From NCBI RefSeq assembly GCF_021869535.1, contig NW_026262648.1, forward strand, positions 3,929,794 through 3,993,793: DNA of 64,000 nucleotides. Direction: 5' to 3'. Shown one piece after another: positions 47,085-58,851 of the stretch (the first letter of the stretch is position 1; each line of letters starts with the position of its first letter). The notes under the pieces were generated by a model, which worked only from the letters and a program-made list of their open reading frames with translations, had not been told where the DNA came from and did no database searches. The stretch comes from Mytilus californianus. Its lineage: Eukaryota; Mollusca; Bivalvia; Mytilida; Mytilidae. A program made the translations under genes and the position numbers.

Positions 47085-47880
47085 GAGATCTTGGTTGCTT
47101 GCACTTATGACCTCTGTGTACTTTCTTTTGCAATTATGTTTTATTTAGTGTTCATTGTTTCATGCTATGTCACGAAACTCATGCTACTTTCGTAAATCTC
47201 GTCACGGTGGTTTGTTTGGAGCTTATAATTTTGCAAGTTAGCCTAATCGCTATAATTGTTAGTATTTTAATTCATGCAGGTGTACCTTGTTTGCTTAATG
47301 TTAACGGTATAAAAAGGATATGTCTCTTACCTATATCGCAACCCAATGCTTATTTATTACGAACCAATTTACCTGTCTTTGCCTGTTTGGGTAATGTGGA
47401 CGATATTCTAATTTTTGCAGAGGGCGAGGTTGCTTGTACTTATGCCCTCTGTGTATTGTTTTTGCAGCGGTCTAGTAGCTTGGTCTATGACCTCTGTGTA
47501 TTTACTTTTGCAAATATGTTATTATGTAGCAGGTATTGTTTTATGCTTCGTCATGAAGCTCATGCTACTTTTGCAGAGGTCGTAGTAGCTTGGTCTATGA
47601 CCTCTGTGTATATGCTTTTGTAAATATGTTAGTATGTAGTTGGTATTGTTTTATGCTTCGTCATGAAACTCATGCTACTTTTGCAGAGGTCTAGTAGTTT
47701 GGTCTATGACCTCTGTGTATATGCTTTTGTAAATATGTTAGTATGTAGTTGGTATTGTTTTATGCTTCGTCATGAAACTCATGATACATTTTTTGCAGAG
47801 GTCGTAGTAGCTTGGTCTATGATCTCTGTATTGTTTTATGCTTCGTCATGAAACTCATGCTACTTTTAATTATTATTTCG
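47085..47880. repeat. About 110-bp tandem repeat
   Basis: TATGACCTCTGTGTAT recurs near 47486, 47595 and 47704, with older diverged copies near 47105 and 47440. Units also contain TATGCTTCGTCATGAAACTC. The open frames of 62-153 codons across the array follow the repeat and are not called. Confidence 0.8.
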
Positions 47881-48898
47881 TCATGATGATTGGTTTGGAA
47901 TAAATTATTTTTGTAATCAATCCTTTTGCTACATACAAAATTGCGATTATTTTGAGACATGTAGCTAGATTCAAATGTTTGTCAGTTTATAATACATGTT
48001 TTTAATGTATTGTTTTATTATAATTATGTTTACTAGTATAATTCATGTACATGATATAGTTTGGGTTGCGATGAACGTAATTGATAATTTTTATGCCAAT
48101 ACTTATACATTGTAAGGTCGTTTGCTTTTACTTTATACTAGATTTATTATGAAAAATAACAATGGACAAGACATACTGATAATATTTTAAAGTTCATTCT
48201 TTTCATTTAATACATAATATATAAAAATCATGTCTGCTTAATGGTTGATTATTGAAGAAGAAGAAACTATGATAATAAATCATCGCATACTATTCCTTAA
48301 CATGCGTTATTTTTGTGGTCCTAGAGTAAGATCAAGTTCGTCTTTTAATGAGAATTTGAGTTTTTCCATTCTTTTCCATTCTAATTTTGTTTATTTCATG
48401 CTTTAACTATGGACAAAGGGCGCTGAGTCTGGTATTGATCTACGAAAGAACTTTTTTTTCCATTGAAGGAAATGTGCAATAAAGAGTGATATCAACAACT
48501 TACATATACTTTCATATATCAGCGGTATGCCACAGTTCCGATAATACAAACATACAAATGTTGATGGGTTGCTGTTTCACTGACATTATTTAATGACACA
48601 TACCTAATTTCGAGATTAGAATTTTGATCAAGACGTGCGAGTCATATCAACAAGAATCATTGTCTTACCAAAGCCTACTTTTGACTGTTTTATAAATACA
48701 AATTTATGACGTTAATTGTCTTGGACTCTCGTAACTATACAGCACTTAGTTTTAGAAGAAGAAAAAAACAAAGACTTCTGCTGCAGTTCATGGATGGAAT
48801 TGTCCTATCCGTGATTCAAGGATTGAAGTCAAATGCGTTTATGGAATTTTACAGCATAAAAAGAATTAAGTTGGTAACAGAACTTTATGCTTCAGCTG
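47881..48898. other. No recognised feature
   Basis: AT-rich intergenic sequence; no repeat or gene recognised. Confidence 0.5.
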
Positions 48899-49200
48899 TT
48901 TCGGGTCAGTATTGCCTGACAAAACGTTTATGATCTTTATTTCATACATTTACAACTTCCTTGTTTTGGGTCAGTATTGCCTGCCAAAACGTTTTATGAT
49001 CTTTATTTCATTCAATTACAACTGTCTTGTTTTGGGTCAGCATTGCTTGCCAAAACGTTTTATGATCTTTATTTCATATAATTACAACTGTCTTGTTTTT
49101 GGGTCAGCATTGCCTGACAAAACGTTAACTAGTATATGATCTTTAGTAAAAAAATTCTATGCTTCTGTTTTGGGTCAGTATTGCCTGCCAAAATACTATT
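48899..49200. repeat. 66-bp tandem repeat, five copies
   Basis: GGGTCAG(T/C)ATTGC recurs at about 48902, 48968, 49034, 49101 and 49172. Each is followed by CAAAACGTTTTATGATC in the full copies. Confidence 0.85.
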
Positions 49201-49980
49201 AATATCGAATGGTGGTATTCACCAGTCATTAAATATTAAAAAGCTGTATATTCAAGATTATGACTAAAGCTTAACTTTTTACCAAATCATGAGTTTCGCA
49301 AAATATTTCTAAAGTCTCATATCAATAATCACAAAAATAACTGAGAGTTAAAAGGGTCTACATTAGATACTTATTTACTAATTTCAATTTAAAACATTTT
49401 TCCTTAAGAAATTTAATAAATCTATGATCTTTATACAATTTTGATTGAAAATGTGTAGTATGAGAATCAGTTGCTCATGATCCCATATAGAAATAGTCAG
49501 ATATAAAACTTCGTATTTAGAAAAAATCCAGGGCTTCGTAAAAATGTACTTCTATTTTGTTTGCAGATTTAAGATTAAAGATAAAGTTTCGGTTAATTAA
49601 TGTACTAATTGTCCGTACTAAAATATTTAGGGGATACTATTATTAAATGTCTAGACGTGAGACGAAATATGAATTCTGAAACATATACTTAACAACGATT
49701 ATATTGTAATTTTATTGCTGTGGTCCTGACCGGATTAAGATTTACGCCTTTAATCATTTTTATCAGTAAGAGATAATTTAAAAGTAATATCTTGGTATAT
49801 GATCATATGAACTTTTAGTATTTATGCTCAATGTGGAAACGTTTTACCAAAATAAAGTGTTATTTTTTGGTGTACATGTATGTGAATGTCATGCTTGCAA
49901 ATTTGTCAAGTTATATATAAATTGTATTCACGTCGCCAGAGTCATCGGGTGGGGGATCCACTCTTTCAGCTTAAGAGCAG
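49201..49980. other. No recognised feature
   Basis: AT-rich intergenic sequence without a recognised gene. Confidence 0.5.
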
Positions 49981-50257
49981 ATTTGTGGCAGATTTTTCTC
50001 CCCACCTTTGCTATTCTTTGTCATTTATTCAATTGATATGATATTAGTTGATTTAATTTCGTATTAATTATGTATAATTATTTCATATTAAATATGAACT
50101 TTTATGTCAAATGTTTTATTTGCAAAATGTATTTTTTGCATTTTATGATTTTGAATAAATGACTTTTTTCGTCAGTTTAGTTTTTGTATCATATAGCAAA
50201 TCAAGCTCAGAGATCTGGCATGTGTATATATAGTATGTTTATGGTATCTAGCTGTCT
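49981..50257. repeat. Duplicated block X, copy 1
   Basis: Matches 50632-50680 plus 53173-53410. It runs from ATTTGTGGCAGATTTTTCTC to ATGGTATCTAGCTGTCTGT and directly abuts block Y copy 2. Confidence 0.8.
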
Positions 50258-50570
50258 GTTTTAATTGTTTATTACTAAGACTTATGTAAAGAGTGAGCTA
50301 TTTATACTGTAAATTTATGATGTCTCTTGTCTGGTCAAAGGGTCAGAGTGTCCTACTTAACCAAAGGATAAATTGTTGAAATTAGATAACATGTTTTCAC
50401 GTGCAGAGAAATTTCAATTATGACCAGTGCATGATTGGATTACATCTTTCTTATTGGTCAATGATCTTGCGGGGTCAGCACGAGTTCACGTGTAAGTGCG
50501 TTGTGGTCACTTCCTTTTATCATCAGCATTTGATGTGTTAACTTGTGATTCTTATCAAACAATTTGTTAA
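50255..50570. repeat. Duplicated block Y, copy 2
   Basis: Repeats 46113-46420, including both CACGTG E-boxes (50398-50403 and 50487-50492). A 5-bp insertion (CTTAT) distinguishes it near 50551. Confidence 0.8.
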
Positions 50571-50631
50571 AAATTCCCACCCACATACCTCCCTCAATGT
50601 TATCTTTTGAAGTAGATATGTATATATGTTT

Positions 50632-50680
50632 ATTTGTGGGGCAGATTTTTCTCCCCATCTTTGCTATTCTTTGTCATTTT
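50632..50680. repeat. Duplicated block X, copy 2, left piece
   Basis: The first 49 bp of block X, then cut by the element starting at 50681. The remainder resumes at about 53173. Confidence 0.75.
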
Positions 50681-50719
50681 TATACGACCGCAAAAAATTT
50701 TTGCGGTCGTATATTGTTA

Positions 50720-50815
50720 TGACGTTGGCGTCGTCGTTATCGTTGTCGTCGTCGTCCGGCGTCGTTGTCGGTGTCGTCGTCGTCGTCGTCCGGCGTCGTC
50801 GTCGTCGTCGTCCGA
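50720..50815. repeat. (GTC)n microsatellite
   Basis: GTCGTC triplets with a few GGC interruptions. Arg/Val-rich open frames across it are artefacts. Confidence 0.92.
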
Positions 50816-51159
50816 AGACACATTGGTTTTCGCACTCTAACTTTAGTTTAAGTGAATGGATCTCTTTGAAATTTTACCATAAGGTTAAATACCACAAAAG
50901 GAAGGTTGGGATTGATTTTGGGGGTTATGGTACCAACAGTTAAGGAATTAGGGGCCAAAAATAAGCATTTTTTAGTTTCCAGACAATAACTGTGGAACGG
51001 TGTATGGATCTCTCTGAAATTATACTAAGTTTCCATACCACAAAGGGATGGTTAGGATTTGCTTTGGGAGGGGGGTATGGCTCAAACCGTTTAGGAATTA
51101 GGGGCAAAAAAGGGGGAAAAACAAGATTGTCCTGGTTAATGGACAAATACTTTAGTACA

Positions 51160-51350
51160 GAACATAATTTAAAGCAGTGTAAGGGAGATAAATCAAATAT
51201 ATCATTGAAATTACCTCCCTTACACTGCTTTTAAATTATGTATAAAGTAATGGTTAATAAACAATTAAGATGATTTAAAACAGTGTAAGGGAGGTAATCC
51301 AAATACAACGTTTTGGTTACTTCCCTTAAACTGCTTTTAAATTATGTTTA
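51160..51350. repeat. Two tandem hairpins (AAAGCAGTGTAAGGGAG)
   Basis: 51162-51242 and about 51277-51346 each form a long stem from AGCAGTGTAAGGGAG and CTTACACTGCTTTTAAATTA-type arms. The second hairpin is a diverged copy of the first. Confidence 0.8.
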
Positions 51351-51789
51351 AAGAAATGCATATTTATAAAGGAAGACCAGTAAAAATATCTGCAAATGTT
51401 GCATCTTTTTTTTTACAAAAACATCCATATGAAAGATTTGACACTATATTTTAAATTCTATTATAAAATAGATTAAGTTAGCACTATGGTAAATTTAAAA
51501 GGGTAATTATGGTTGCAAACTCCATTGGAAATTTGAATTGAGATTATGACCATATCTCGAGGGAAAGAATTTTTGGGGAAAAAAAGGGGGGGGGGGGTAA
51601 AAAGAAATTGTGGGGGGTCAATTTTTTCTCATTTCAGATTTCAGCAATTAAAAAGAATTATTCTTCAGATATTTTTTTTTTTTCAAATTTCAAATATTGA
51701 AAAATTTCAAGAAGTAATCTTTAATTGCACAGTATGGCACATTAGATTTGTAAATTCTTTGACCACATTTATTTTTTTGTTATGCCGAA

Positions 51790-53000
51790 TCTAACCGTGT
51801 ATTTAGAATTTTAATTTTGGGTCCAGTTTTCAAATTTGTCTACATTAAGGTCCAAAAGGTCCAAAATTAAACTTTGTTTGATTTTAACAAAAATTGAATA
51901 TATGGGGTTCTTTGATCTGCTGAATCTAAACATGTATTTAGATTTTTAATTTTTGGCCCAGTTTTCAAGTTGGTCCAAATTAGGGTCCAAAATTAAACTT
52001 TGATGATTTCAACAAAAATTGAATATATGGGGTTATTTGATATGCTGAATCTAACCATGTATTTAGATTTTTCATTTGTGGACCCCGCTATCAAATTGGT
52101 TCATATTGAGGTCAAAAGGGTCCAAAATTAAACTTCGTTTGATTTCATCAAAAATTGAATTATTGGGGTTCTTTGATATGCCAAATCTAACCGTGTATTT
52201 AGATTTTTAATTTTGGGTCCTGTTTTTTAAATTGGTCTACATTAAGGTCCAAAGGGTCCAAAATTAAACTTAGTTTGATTTTAACAAAAATTGAATTGTT
52301 TGGGTTCTTTGATATGCTGAATCTAAACATGTGTTTAGATTTTTGATTATGGGCCCAGTTTTCAAGTTGGTCCAAGTTGGGATCCAAAATTAAACTTTGT
52401 TTGATTTCAACAAAAATTGAATATATGGGGTTCTTTGATATGCTGAATCTAAACATGTATTTAGATTTTAGATTTTTGGCCCAGTTTTCAAGTTGGTCCA
52501 AATTGGGGTCCAAAATTAAACTTTGTTTGATTTCAACAAAAATTGAATATATGGGGTTCTTTGATATGCTGAATCTAACCATGTATTTAGATTTTTTATT
52601 TGTGGGCCCCGCTATCAAATTGGTTCATATTGAAGTCAAAAGGGTCCAAAATTAAACTTTGTTTGATTTCATCAAGAATTGAATTATTGGGGTTCTTTGA
52701 TATTCCTAATCTAACCGTGTATTTAGATTTTTAATTTTGGGTCCCGTTTTTGAAATTGGTCTACATTAAGGTCCAAAGGGTCCAAAATTAAACTTAGTTT
52801 GATTTTAACAAAAATTGAATTCTTGGGGTTCTTTGATATGCTGAATCTAAACATGTGTTTAGATTTTTGATTATGGGCCCAGTTTTCAAGTTTGTCCAAG
52901 TTGGGGTCCAAAATCAAACTTTGTTTGATTTCAACAAAAATTGAATATATGGGGTTCTTTGATATGCTGAATCTAACCATGTATTTTGATTTTGGACATT
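51790..53000. repeat. 124-138-bp tandem repeat with four-monomer higher-order unit
   Basis: GGGGTTCTTTGATATGCTGAA-type landmarks lie near 51906, 52030, 52166, 52300, 52427, 52554, 52690, 52828 and 52953. Specific variants recur every fourth monomer (CCCGCTATCAAATTGGTTCA near 52085 and 52608, about 524 bp apart). The open frames on both strands (up to 139 codons) mirror the repeat. Confidence 0.9.
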
Positions 53001-53172
53001 GGACCATAATAGGTAAATTAAAAAAATTCAAGTTTTTAGACCACATTCTTTCTGTGTCAGAAACCTATGCTGTGTCAAATATTCAATCACAATCCAAATT
53101 CAGAGCTGTCCATACTGGCCCCAACTGTTCAGGTTTCGACCTCTGCGGTCGTATCAAGCTGCACCCAGCGAA

Positions 53173-53410
53173 GCATTTTATTTAATTTGATATTAGTTGA
53201 TGTAATTTCGTATTAATTATGTATTATTATTTCATATTAAATATGAACTTTTATGTCAATTTTTTTATTTGCAAAATGTTTTTTTTGCATTTTATGATTT
53301 TGAATAAATGACCTTTTTTCGTCAGTTTAGTTTTTATATATAGCAAATCAAGCTCAGACTCTGGCATATGTATATATAGTATGTTTATGGTATCTAGCTG
53401 TCTGTCTTAA
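53173..53410. repeat. Duplicated block X, copy 2, right piece
   Basis: Continues block X from AATTTGATATTAGTTGATGT to ATCTAGCTGTCTGT. Penelope-like sequence begins within about 30 bp of its end. Confidence 0.78.
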
Positions 53411-53437
53411 AAAATCCTGTGCATTTAGTTGCTTTAA

Positions 53438-55543
53438 ACTGAAAATCATATAAATGAACTAGATTATCACTTATCTCAACTTTTACATACATATAAAGGT
53501 CTTGATTTTGTAAATATTGCCGGTATTTTTAACGACCATTCTGTTAAAGAACAAATTCCGGGATATTTTGATAATACTGAGCTCCCTCTTATTTGTTATA
53601 TTTACAAGAAATCTACCCGGAAATTTGTGTTTAATTATAGCCAATTGTGTAAAGATGTTAATATCAGTGAAAATACACCTACTTCATGTAATTGCAGTAA
53701 TTCCGAATACATTTATGGACCCATTTCCCATGTTATAACAGGAGATCTTAACATCGTTCAAGACCGAGAGTTAAAATCATTCCTCAGTAAAGGACCTAAA
53801 TATCGTCCCCCGTCAATTATTAATTGGAATGAGTGTCGTAATATCATCCACGACTCACTCCATACTTACTGTTTGAAATGGATAAAACGGGAAAAAGCTG
53901 ACAAAAAATCTTTGGACTCTTTTTTTAAATCAGTAATGAACATAGTTGATATACGTATTCAACATTTTAAAGAACATTTTACTCTTAACAATAACCACAA
54001 TAAACCTATTTCTCGTATCAAACATAAACTAAAAGAACTAGCCAAGGAATTTGTTTTTGTCCCGGCCGATAAAGCTGCTAATAATATTATTATTGTTTGA
54101 CGTAAATTTTACATTGAGGTTCTGAAAAAAGAAATCACCAATTCACCAACATTCCAACTGACTCCATTTTCAGAAAACGACATCTGTAACAAACATAAAC
54201 TTTTAGCTACCGCTTTACAAGCAGAACCAAATACAATGAAAGTCCCAACTATGTATTGGCTTCCGAAGCTACACAAAACACCTTACAAATATAGATTCAT
54301 TTCGTCTTCAAGCCATTGTTCCACTACTAAATTGTCTATTCTTCTTACCAGTACACTTGGTACAATCAAAAACCTGATAATAAATTGTTCAAATAAGGCC
54401 TTCGAAAATAGTGGAATTAATTACTTTTGGAGTGTCAAGAACTCGTTGGAAGTACTTGATAAATTGCATGCATATATTGGTGATTTTGAATCTGTTCAAA
54501 GTTTTGATTTTTCTACCCTATATACCACATTGCCTCACATTCTCATTTAGAAAAAATTCACACACCTAATTAAATTGGCATTTAAAAAGTCAGAATGTGA
54601 ATATATATGTTCAAACTCTTTTAGGTCATTTTTTAGTAGCAATAAACAAAAAAACTATGTCAATTGGACATGCTTTGATACTATATATGCCCTTGAATTT
54701 TTACTAGATAACATTTTTGTTCGCTTTGGAGATTCCGTATATCGTCAGGTTATCGGAATTCCAATGGGGACTAACTGTGCACCACTTTTTGCGGACCTTT
54801 TTTTGTATTGCTATGAGTTACAATTTATGACAAAAATCAGTAAAGACCCATCGAAACAACATCTGATACACAAATTTAATAATACTTTTAGATATTTGGA
54901 TGATATTTTGGCTCTCAATAATGACGACTTCAGTATGTATACTAAAGAAATTTATCCTGTTGAACTTACTTTAAATGAAGCTAATACTAACAATGACCAC
55001 TGCCCTTTCCTCGATCTTGATATCTATATCATTAACGGAAAGCTTAATACTAAAATATATGATAAAAGAGATGATTTTTCATTTCCTATCGTTAATTATC
55101 CATTTTTAGATGGTGACGTTCCCTTGTCACCATCTTACGGTGTTTATATATCTCAACTTGTACGATTCGCTCGTGTATGTAACAATGTTTTAGATTTTAA
55201 CGAGAGAAATTTATGTATTACTGAAAAATTATTACACCAGGGTTTTCGATATCACAAACTAGTCAAAACATTTACTAATATTTATCATCGGTATAAGGAC
55301 ATCATTCGTAAATATAGCTCAACATGCAGACTTCTTATACGTTCAGGTATTTCACATCCAATTGTTTATGGAAATATTCTTTATAAAGCACAAAAATGTC
55401 AGTATTCACCTCTGAAACTAACAAAACCTTTAAATAGACTTATTAAGAAGGGATATAGTTACGATACTGTTGTCAGGTCATTAAAGATTGCATATTTTGG
55501 CGTTAATATTGATTCACTTATAGGGTCTTTGCATCGGCACTAA
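53438..55543 (+). pseudogene. Penelope-like reverse transcriptase, one frame with two stops
   Basis: About 700 codons in a single frame, broken only by TGA 54098-54100 and TAG 54548-54550. The N-terminal part has a CxC pair (TSCNCSNS), GHV-like SHVITGDLNIV and GPKYRPPS. VPADKAANN matches the DKG-type motif. YWLPKLHKTPYKYRFIS is the conserved PKLHK block. Motif A is SFDFSTLYTTLP (Asp at 54506), motif B GIPMGTNCAPLFADLF and motif C YLDD (54893-54904). After KIYDKRDDFSFPIVNYPFLDG comes a thumb-like region ending SLHRH, stop 55541-55543. No GIY-YIG endonuclease is seen after the RT; none is seen before it, but the 5' end may be truncated. Family placement as Penelope-like is by motif style. Confidence 0.85.
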
Positions 55544-56184
55544 ACACATTTATTTAAAAACCAGTTGTTGGCATGACACGGGTTATGTTCTTCTCATATA
55601 TGTTATGATGGTATGATACTAAACCCCTAACGGGAAGGATTGTGCCTGATATTCATATGATGAAGACATAATCTTTCAATCAGTTTAATTGAAGTCTGGA
55701 GCTGGCATGTCAGTGAACTGCTAGTAGTCTGTTGTTATTTATGTATTATTGTCATTTTGTTTATTTTCTTTGGTTACATCTTCTGACATCAGACTCGAAC
55801 TTCTCTTGAACTGAATTTTAATGTGAGTATTGTTATGCGTTTACTTTTCTACATTGGCTAGAGGTATAGGGGGAAGGTTGAGATCTCATAAACATGTTTA
55901 ACCCCGCCGCATTTTTGCGCCTGTCCCAAGTCAGGAGCCTCTAGCCTTTGTTAGTCTTGTATTATTTTTAATTTTAGTTTCTTGTGTACAATTTGGAGTT
56001 TAGTATGGCGTTCATTATCACTGAACTAGTATATATATTTGTTTAGGGGCCAGCTGAAGGACGCCTCCGGGTGCGGGAATTTCTCGCTGCATTGAAGACC
56101 TGTTGGTGGCCTTCTGCTGTTGTCTGTTCTGTGGTCGGGTTGTTGTCTCTTTGACACATTCCCCATTTCCATTCTCAATTTTAT
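55544..56184 (+). repeat. 3' UTR of the Penelope-like element
   Basis: 640 bp collinear with 36242-36881. It contains GGGTGCGGGAATTTCTCGCT, GGTCGGGTTGTTGTCTCTTT and ends CATTCTCAATTTTAT. The two copies define the 3' boundary of the family. Confidence 0.85.
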
Positions 56185-56389
56185 ATAAAAAATAAAAATA
56201 GAATTCAAACCACAAACGATAAGTTATAACACAATATTCAACCAGACTTACAAAAGAAACATCATAACTGAATACTAGTACATGAATGCTGGGTGTATAA
56301 ATACCGAGACACGTCTAATAGCAATGCAAATTCAAACTCGGCAAAACAGTCATATTTGGGAATAGGTCACTTTCGGTACTTAGCAGACC

Positions 56390-56887
56390 AGACGACGTAG
56401 ATGGTAAACCACAATCTAAGACGTGGTAAAACTGTCGTTAGTTAGTTTAGACACAGAGACATCGTATAGATCTACCAATTCGTGATGGTGTCTATCGAAT
56501 TTACTGAGTGTTATTTTTAATCTTTCCTCCTCATAACCCTGTTGGAGCAGTTTCTGCGTAAGGAGCACACTCCTGTATTTGAAGTCCGTTTAGTGTGAAC
56601 ATGCACGAGCATAACGTATCAACTGAGATATGTAAACACCATACGATGGGGCGGCGGGTATATTACTGCTGCTTGTCTTTTAGAAGGTTCTGAATGAATT
56701 CTGCTTCATACGAGTACAAAAACAAATCGGCCGGTAGGGGTGCACAATTAGTACCCATTGGAATACCGACTGTCTGTTGAAATATCAATCCTGCAAACTC
56801 AACAAATATATTGTCGATCAAAAAGAACAGCATTTTGATAATATCATCTTCAGTGTATTTTCTGATAGAATCAGTGTGGTTCTTCAC
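56390..56887 (-). pseudogene. Penelope-like RT fragment with internal deletion
   Basis: Minus strand. From 56887 the frame reads IKMLFFLIDNIFVEF, then motif B VGIPMGTNCAPLPADLF and YSYEAEF through KDKQQ (56663). It then jumps over motif C directly to YGVYISQ-like sequence (about 56640) and LIRYARAC, followed by broken frames. It is closer to the subfamily at 40597 than to the one at 53438. Confidence 0.75.
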
Positions 56888-56890
56888 AAA

Positions 56891-57299
56891 ATAAGAATTA
56901 TCAAAATAACTTTCTATTCAAGAGACAAAAATAGGGAAATATTTTTTGGAAAAATATTATAAGTCAATCCTTCAATTAGAAATTCATAAACATAAAATCG
57001 AAATGATGAGCAGCTGTGTCGATCATAGATATATCTGGTCTAATAACAATATAAAAATCAATAAACATCCCTACCGGGGCAAACCAAGGAATGGAAAGTT
57101 GGTATTTGCTACTTCTCATGCGTCATTTAAGAGTAAGAGCAAAGACTGGTCGGCCAAGAGTCGAAATAATGTTTCAGGGTAGGGTGACATGGTGTTATGT
57201 TGTGAACTAGAGGGATCTTTATAAATTCTAAACTAAGTCTGTAAACATAAATAAAAAAAATGAAATATGAAGTGAGATTGATTTGCTTTTTATATGTTG
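56891..57299. other. No recognised feature
   Basis: A 78-codon open frame (56946-57182) is Lys/Asn/Ser-rich with no motif I recognise; not called. Confidence 0.45.
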
Positions 57300-57339
57300 T
57301 TAGGTTTTAAAAAAGTGATTTCAACCATACCCGAATGTT

Positions 57340-57800
57340 ACTTCTTTAGCGGTGACAAAATTGTGGGTTCGATGATAAAAGCACAAAATTTGGCATGGTA
57401 GTAGTTCTAGGTGTTTCAAACTACATTAGGTATGGCCCACCTGGAAATTTCAATATGGCGGCTATTTCCAAGATGACCGCTATAAAATATCAAAATCAAC
57501 ATGTATCACTTATATAAGGTCACATTTAAGGTCAAATTTGGCATGGAAGTAGAGCTTGGGGTTCCCAAAAGTATTAGCTATGAACCCACCTTGAAATTTC
57601 AATATGGCGGCTTTTTTCAAGATGGCCGCCACAAAATATATAAATCAACAAATATCCCTTATATAAGTTCAAATTTGTCGTGTAAGTAATGTTGGGTGCT
57701 TCGAACAATACTAGCTATGGACATTGATGGACGCCAATTCAAATTTCAATTTGGTGGCTTTCTCCAAGATAGCCGCTATAAGTTATCAAAATCAATAAAT
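57340..57800 (+). repeat. About 155-bp tandem repeat with ATGGCGGC motifs
   Basis: Three units, each containing TGGAAATTTCAATATGGCGG or a close variant near 57445, 57590 and 57735, followed by CAAGATG(A/G)CCGC. Related sequence occurs in reverse orientation at 62330-62640. Confidence 0.75.
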
Positions 57801-58436
57801 ATCCGTTGTAGAAGTTTACAAAGTGTATTGTTTTGACGTACCTTCAGTAAAACTACGTGCCCTATAATACCAAACGTATGCTACATTTATATACTAAAGC
57901 TAAAAGATTTGTGAGGAAAGTATAGAAAATCATAACTACGGCACTATTCTTGCAGAACAGTAGTATACAACGAGGGATCACGTATAGACACTGGCGTTAT
58001 TCCAATATTTAAGCTAGACTTAACTAGAATGTATACTTCCCGACTTGAACAGTTTTCTTTATGATCAACTGAAAGAGGACATAGTAATGATCTTATAAAT
58101 TGCAGTAATCTCAGGCTTGCCAAGCCATTAACAAGACAGTTGCTTGCTTCTTCTGTTTAATGAATATTGTATTGCAATTAAACAAACAACCGCAACAATC
58201 TGTTTGTATAATAATGATACTTGAAAAAGCTGCAGGTAGTTCAAAAAGACATGATGTAGGTAAAAGTCTTTTCCACAGTCATCAAAACATTTCTAGAAGT
58301 TGATAATCGTTTGGCCAAATTTCCAGATGAAGTCGAGTAATTCCATTGAGGCAAATACGACGCTATCATTTCAAAGTTACTTCTGTTTGTTTTCTCTATT
58401 CTTATTTGATATGACATAAAACTGAACTAAAACCAT
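57801..58436. other. No recognised feature
   Basis: AT-rich sequence between a tandem repeat and a pseudogene. It may include the decayed 5' part of that pseudogene, but I cannot show it. Confidence 0.4.
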
Positions 58437-58851
58437 CTCTTAATGTATATAGGCATTCTCCTGGATGCTAGGACCAGAAAATGAGGAACTAAATGACCAA
58501 ATGTACAGTTAATATTTGTCGTTTATGAATGATCTATCCATTTATCTACAGTACTAAAAGATTCCATCTATGAAACATTTAACATTGAATATGTGGTTCC
58601 TCCCTCGAATCCTGGTGGTTTTACAACAGCAGCCGTGGACAATATTGACAAAAAACGAGAGTTCAACAACGGCTAAATAATCGTAACATAGTACTACACT
58701 TTTAATATTTCAGCGTTTGCTTAGTCTAACTTGACAAATTCCTCATAACATTATGCTTTGAAACATATGCATTTCCCTCATAATCTCTGAAACTTTAATC
58801 AGTATATTATTGGCCAGCACAACTGTTCGTATTTTTGCTACAACTTATTAG

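Larger units (their letters stand above)
50681..53172. mobile_element. 2.5-kb element with GCGGTCGTAT ends
   Basis: Sits inside block X. It starts with a 33-nt near-perfect palindrome (50681-50713, ACGACCGC...GCGGTCGT) and carries GCGGTCGTAT again near its right end (53144-53153), followed by AAGCTGCACCC. The order is palindrome, (GTC)n microsatellite, two hairpin repeats, G-rich tract, then a tandem repeat array. The GCGGTCGTAT end resembles an abundant mussel repeat in my memory. No protein is encoded. The element type is unknown. Confidence 0.6.

Noticed and set aside
46113..50570. Blocks Y as LTRs of a 4.4-kb retrotransposon
   Set aside because: No TG...CA ends, primer-binding site, polypurine tract or gag-pol frames lie between them. 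Adjacent block X fits a tandem duplication better.
50626..50943. Val/Arg-rich frames over 50 kb
   Set aside because: Translation of the (GTC)n microsatellite.
52199..53046. Minus-strand frames with repeated KSKYMVRFSISKNPIYSIF peptides
   Set aside because: The peptide repeat follows the 124-138-bp DNA tandem repeat, and frames occur on both strands. No start or promoter context supports a gene.
55544..56184. Hammerhead ribozyme expected near Penelope-like elements
   Set aside because: I looked for the CTGATGA...GAAA core in both 3' UTR copies and near their ends and did not find it. A covariance-model search would settle it.
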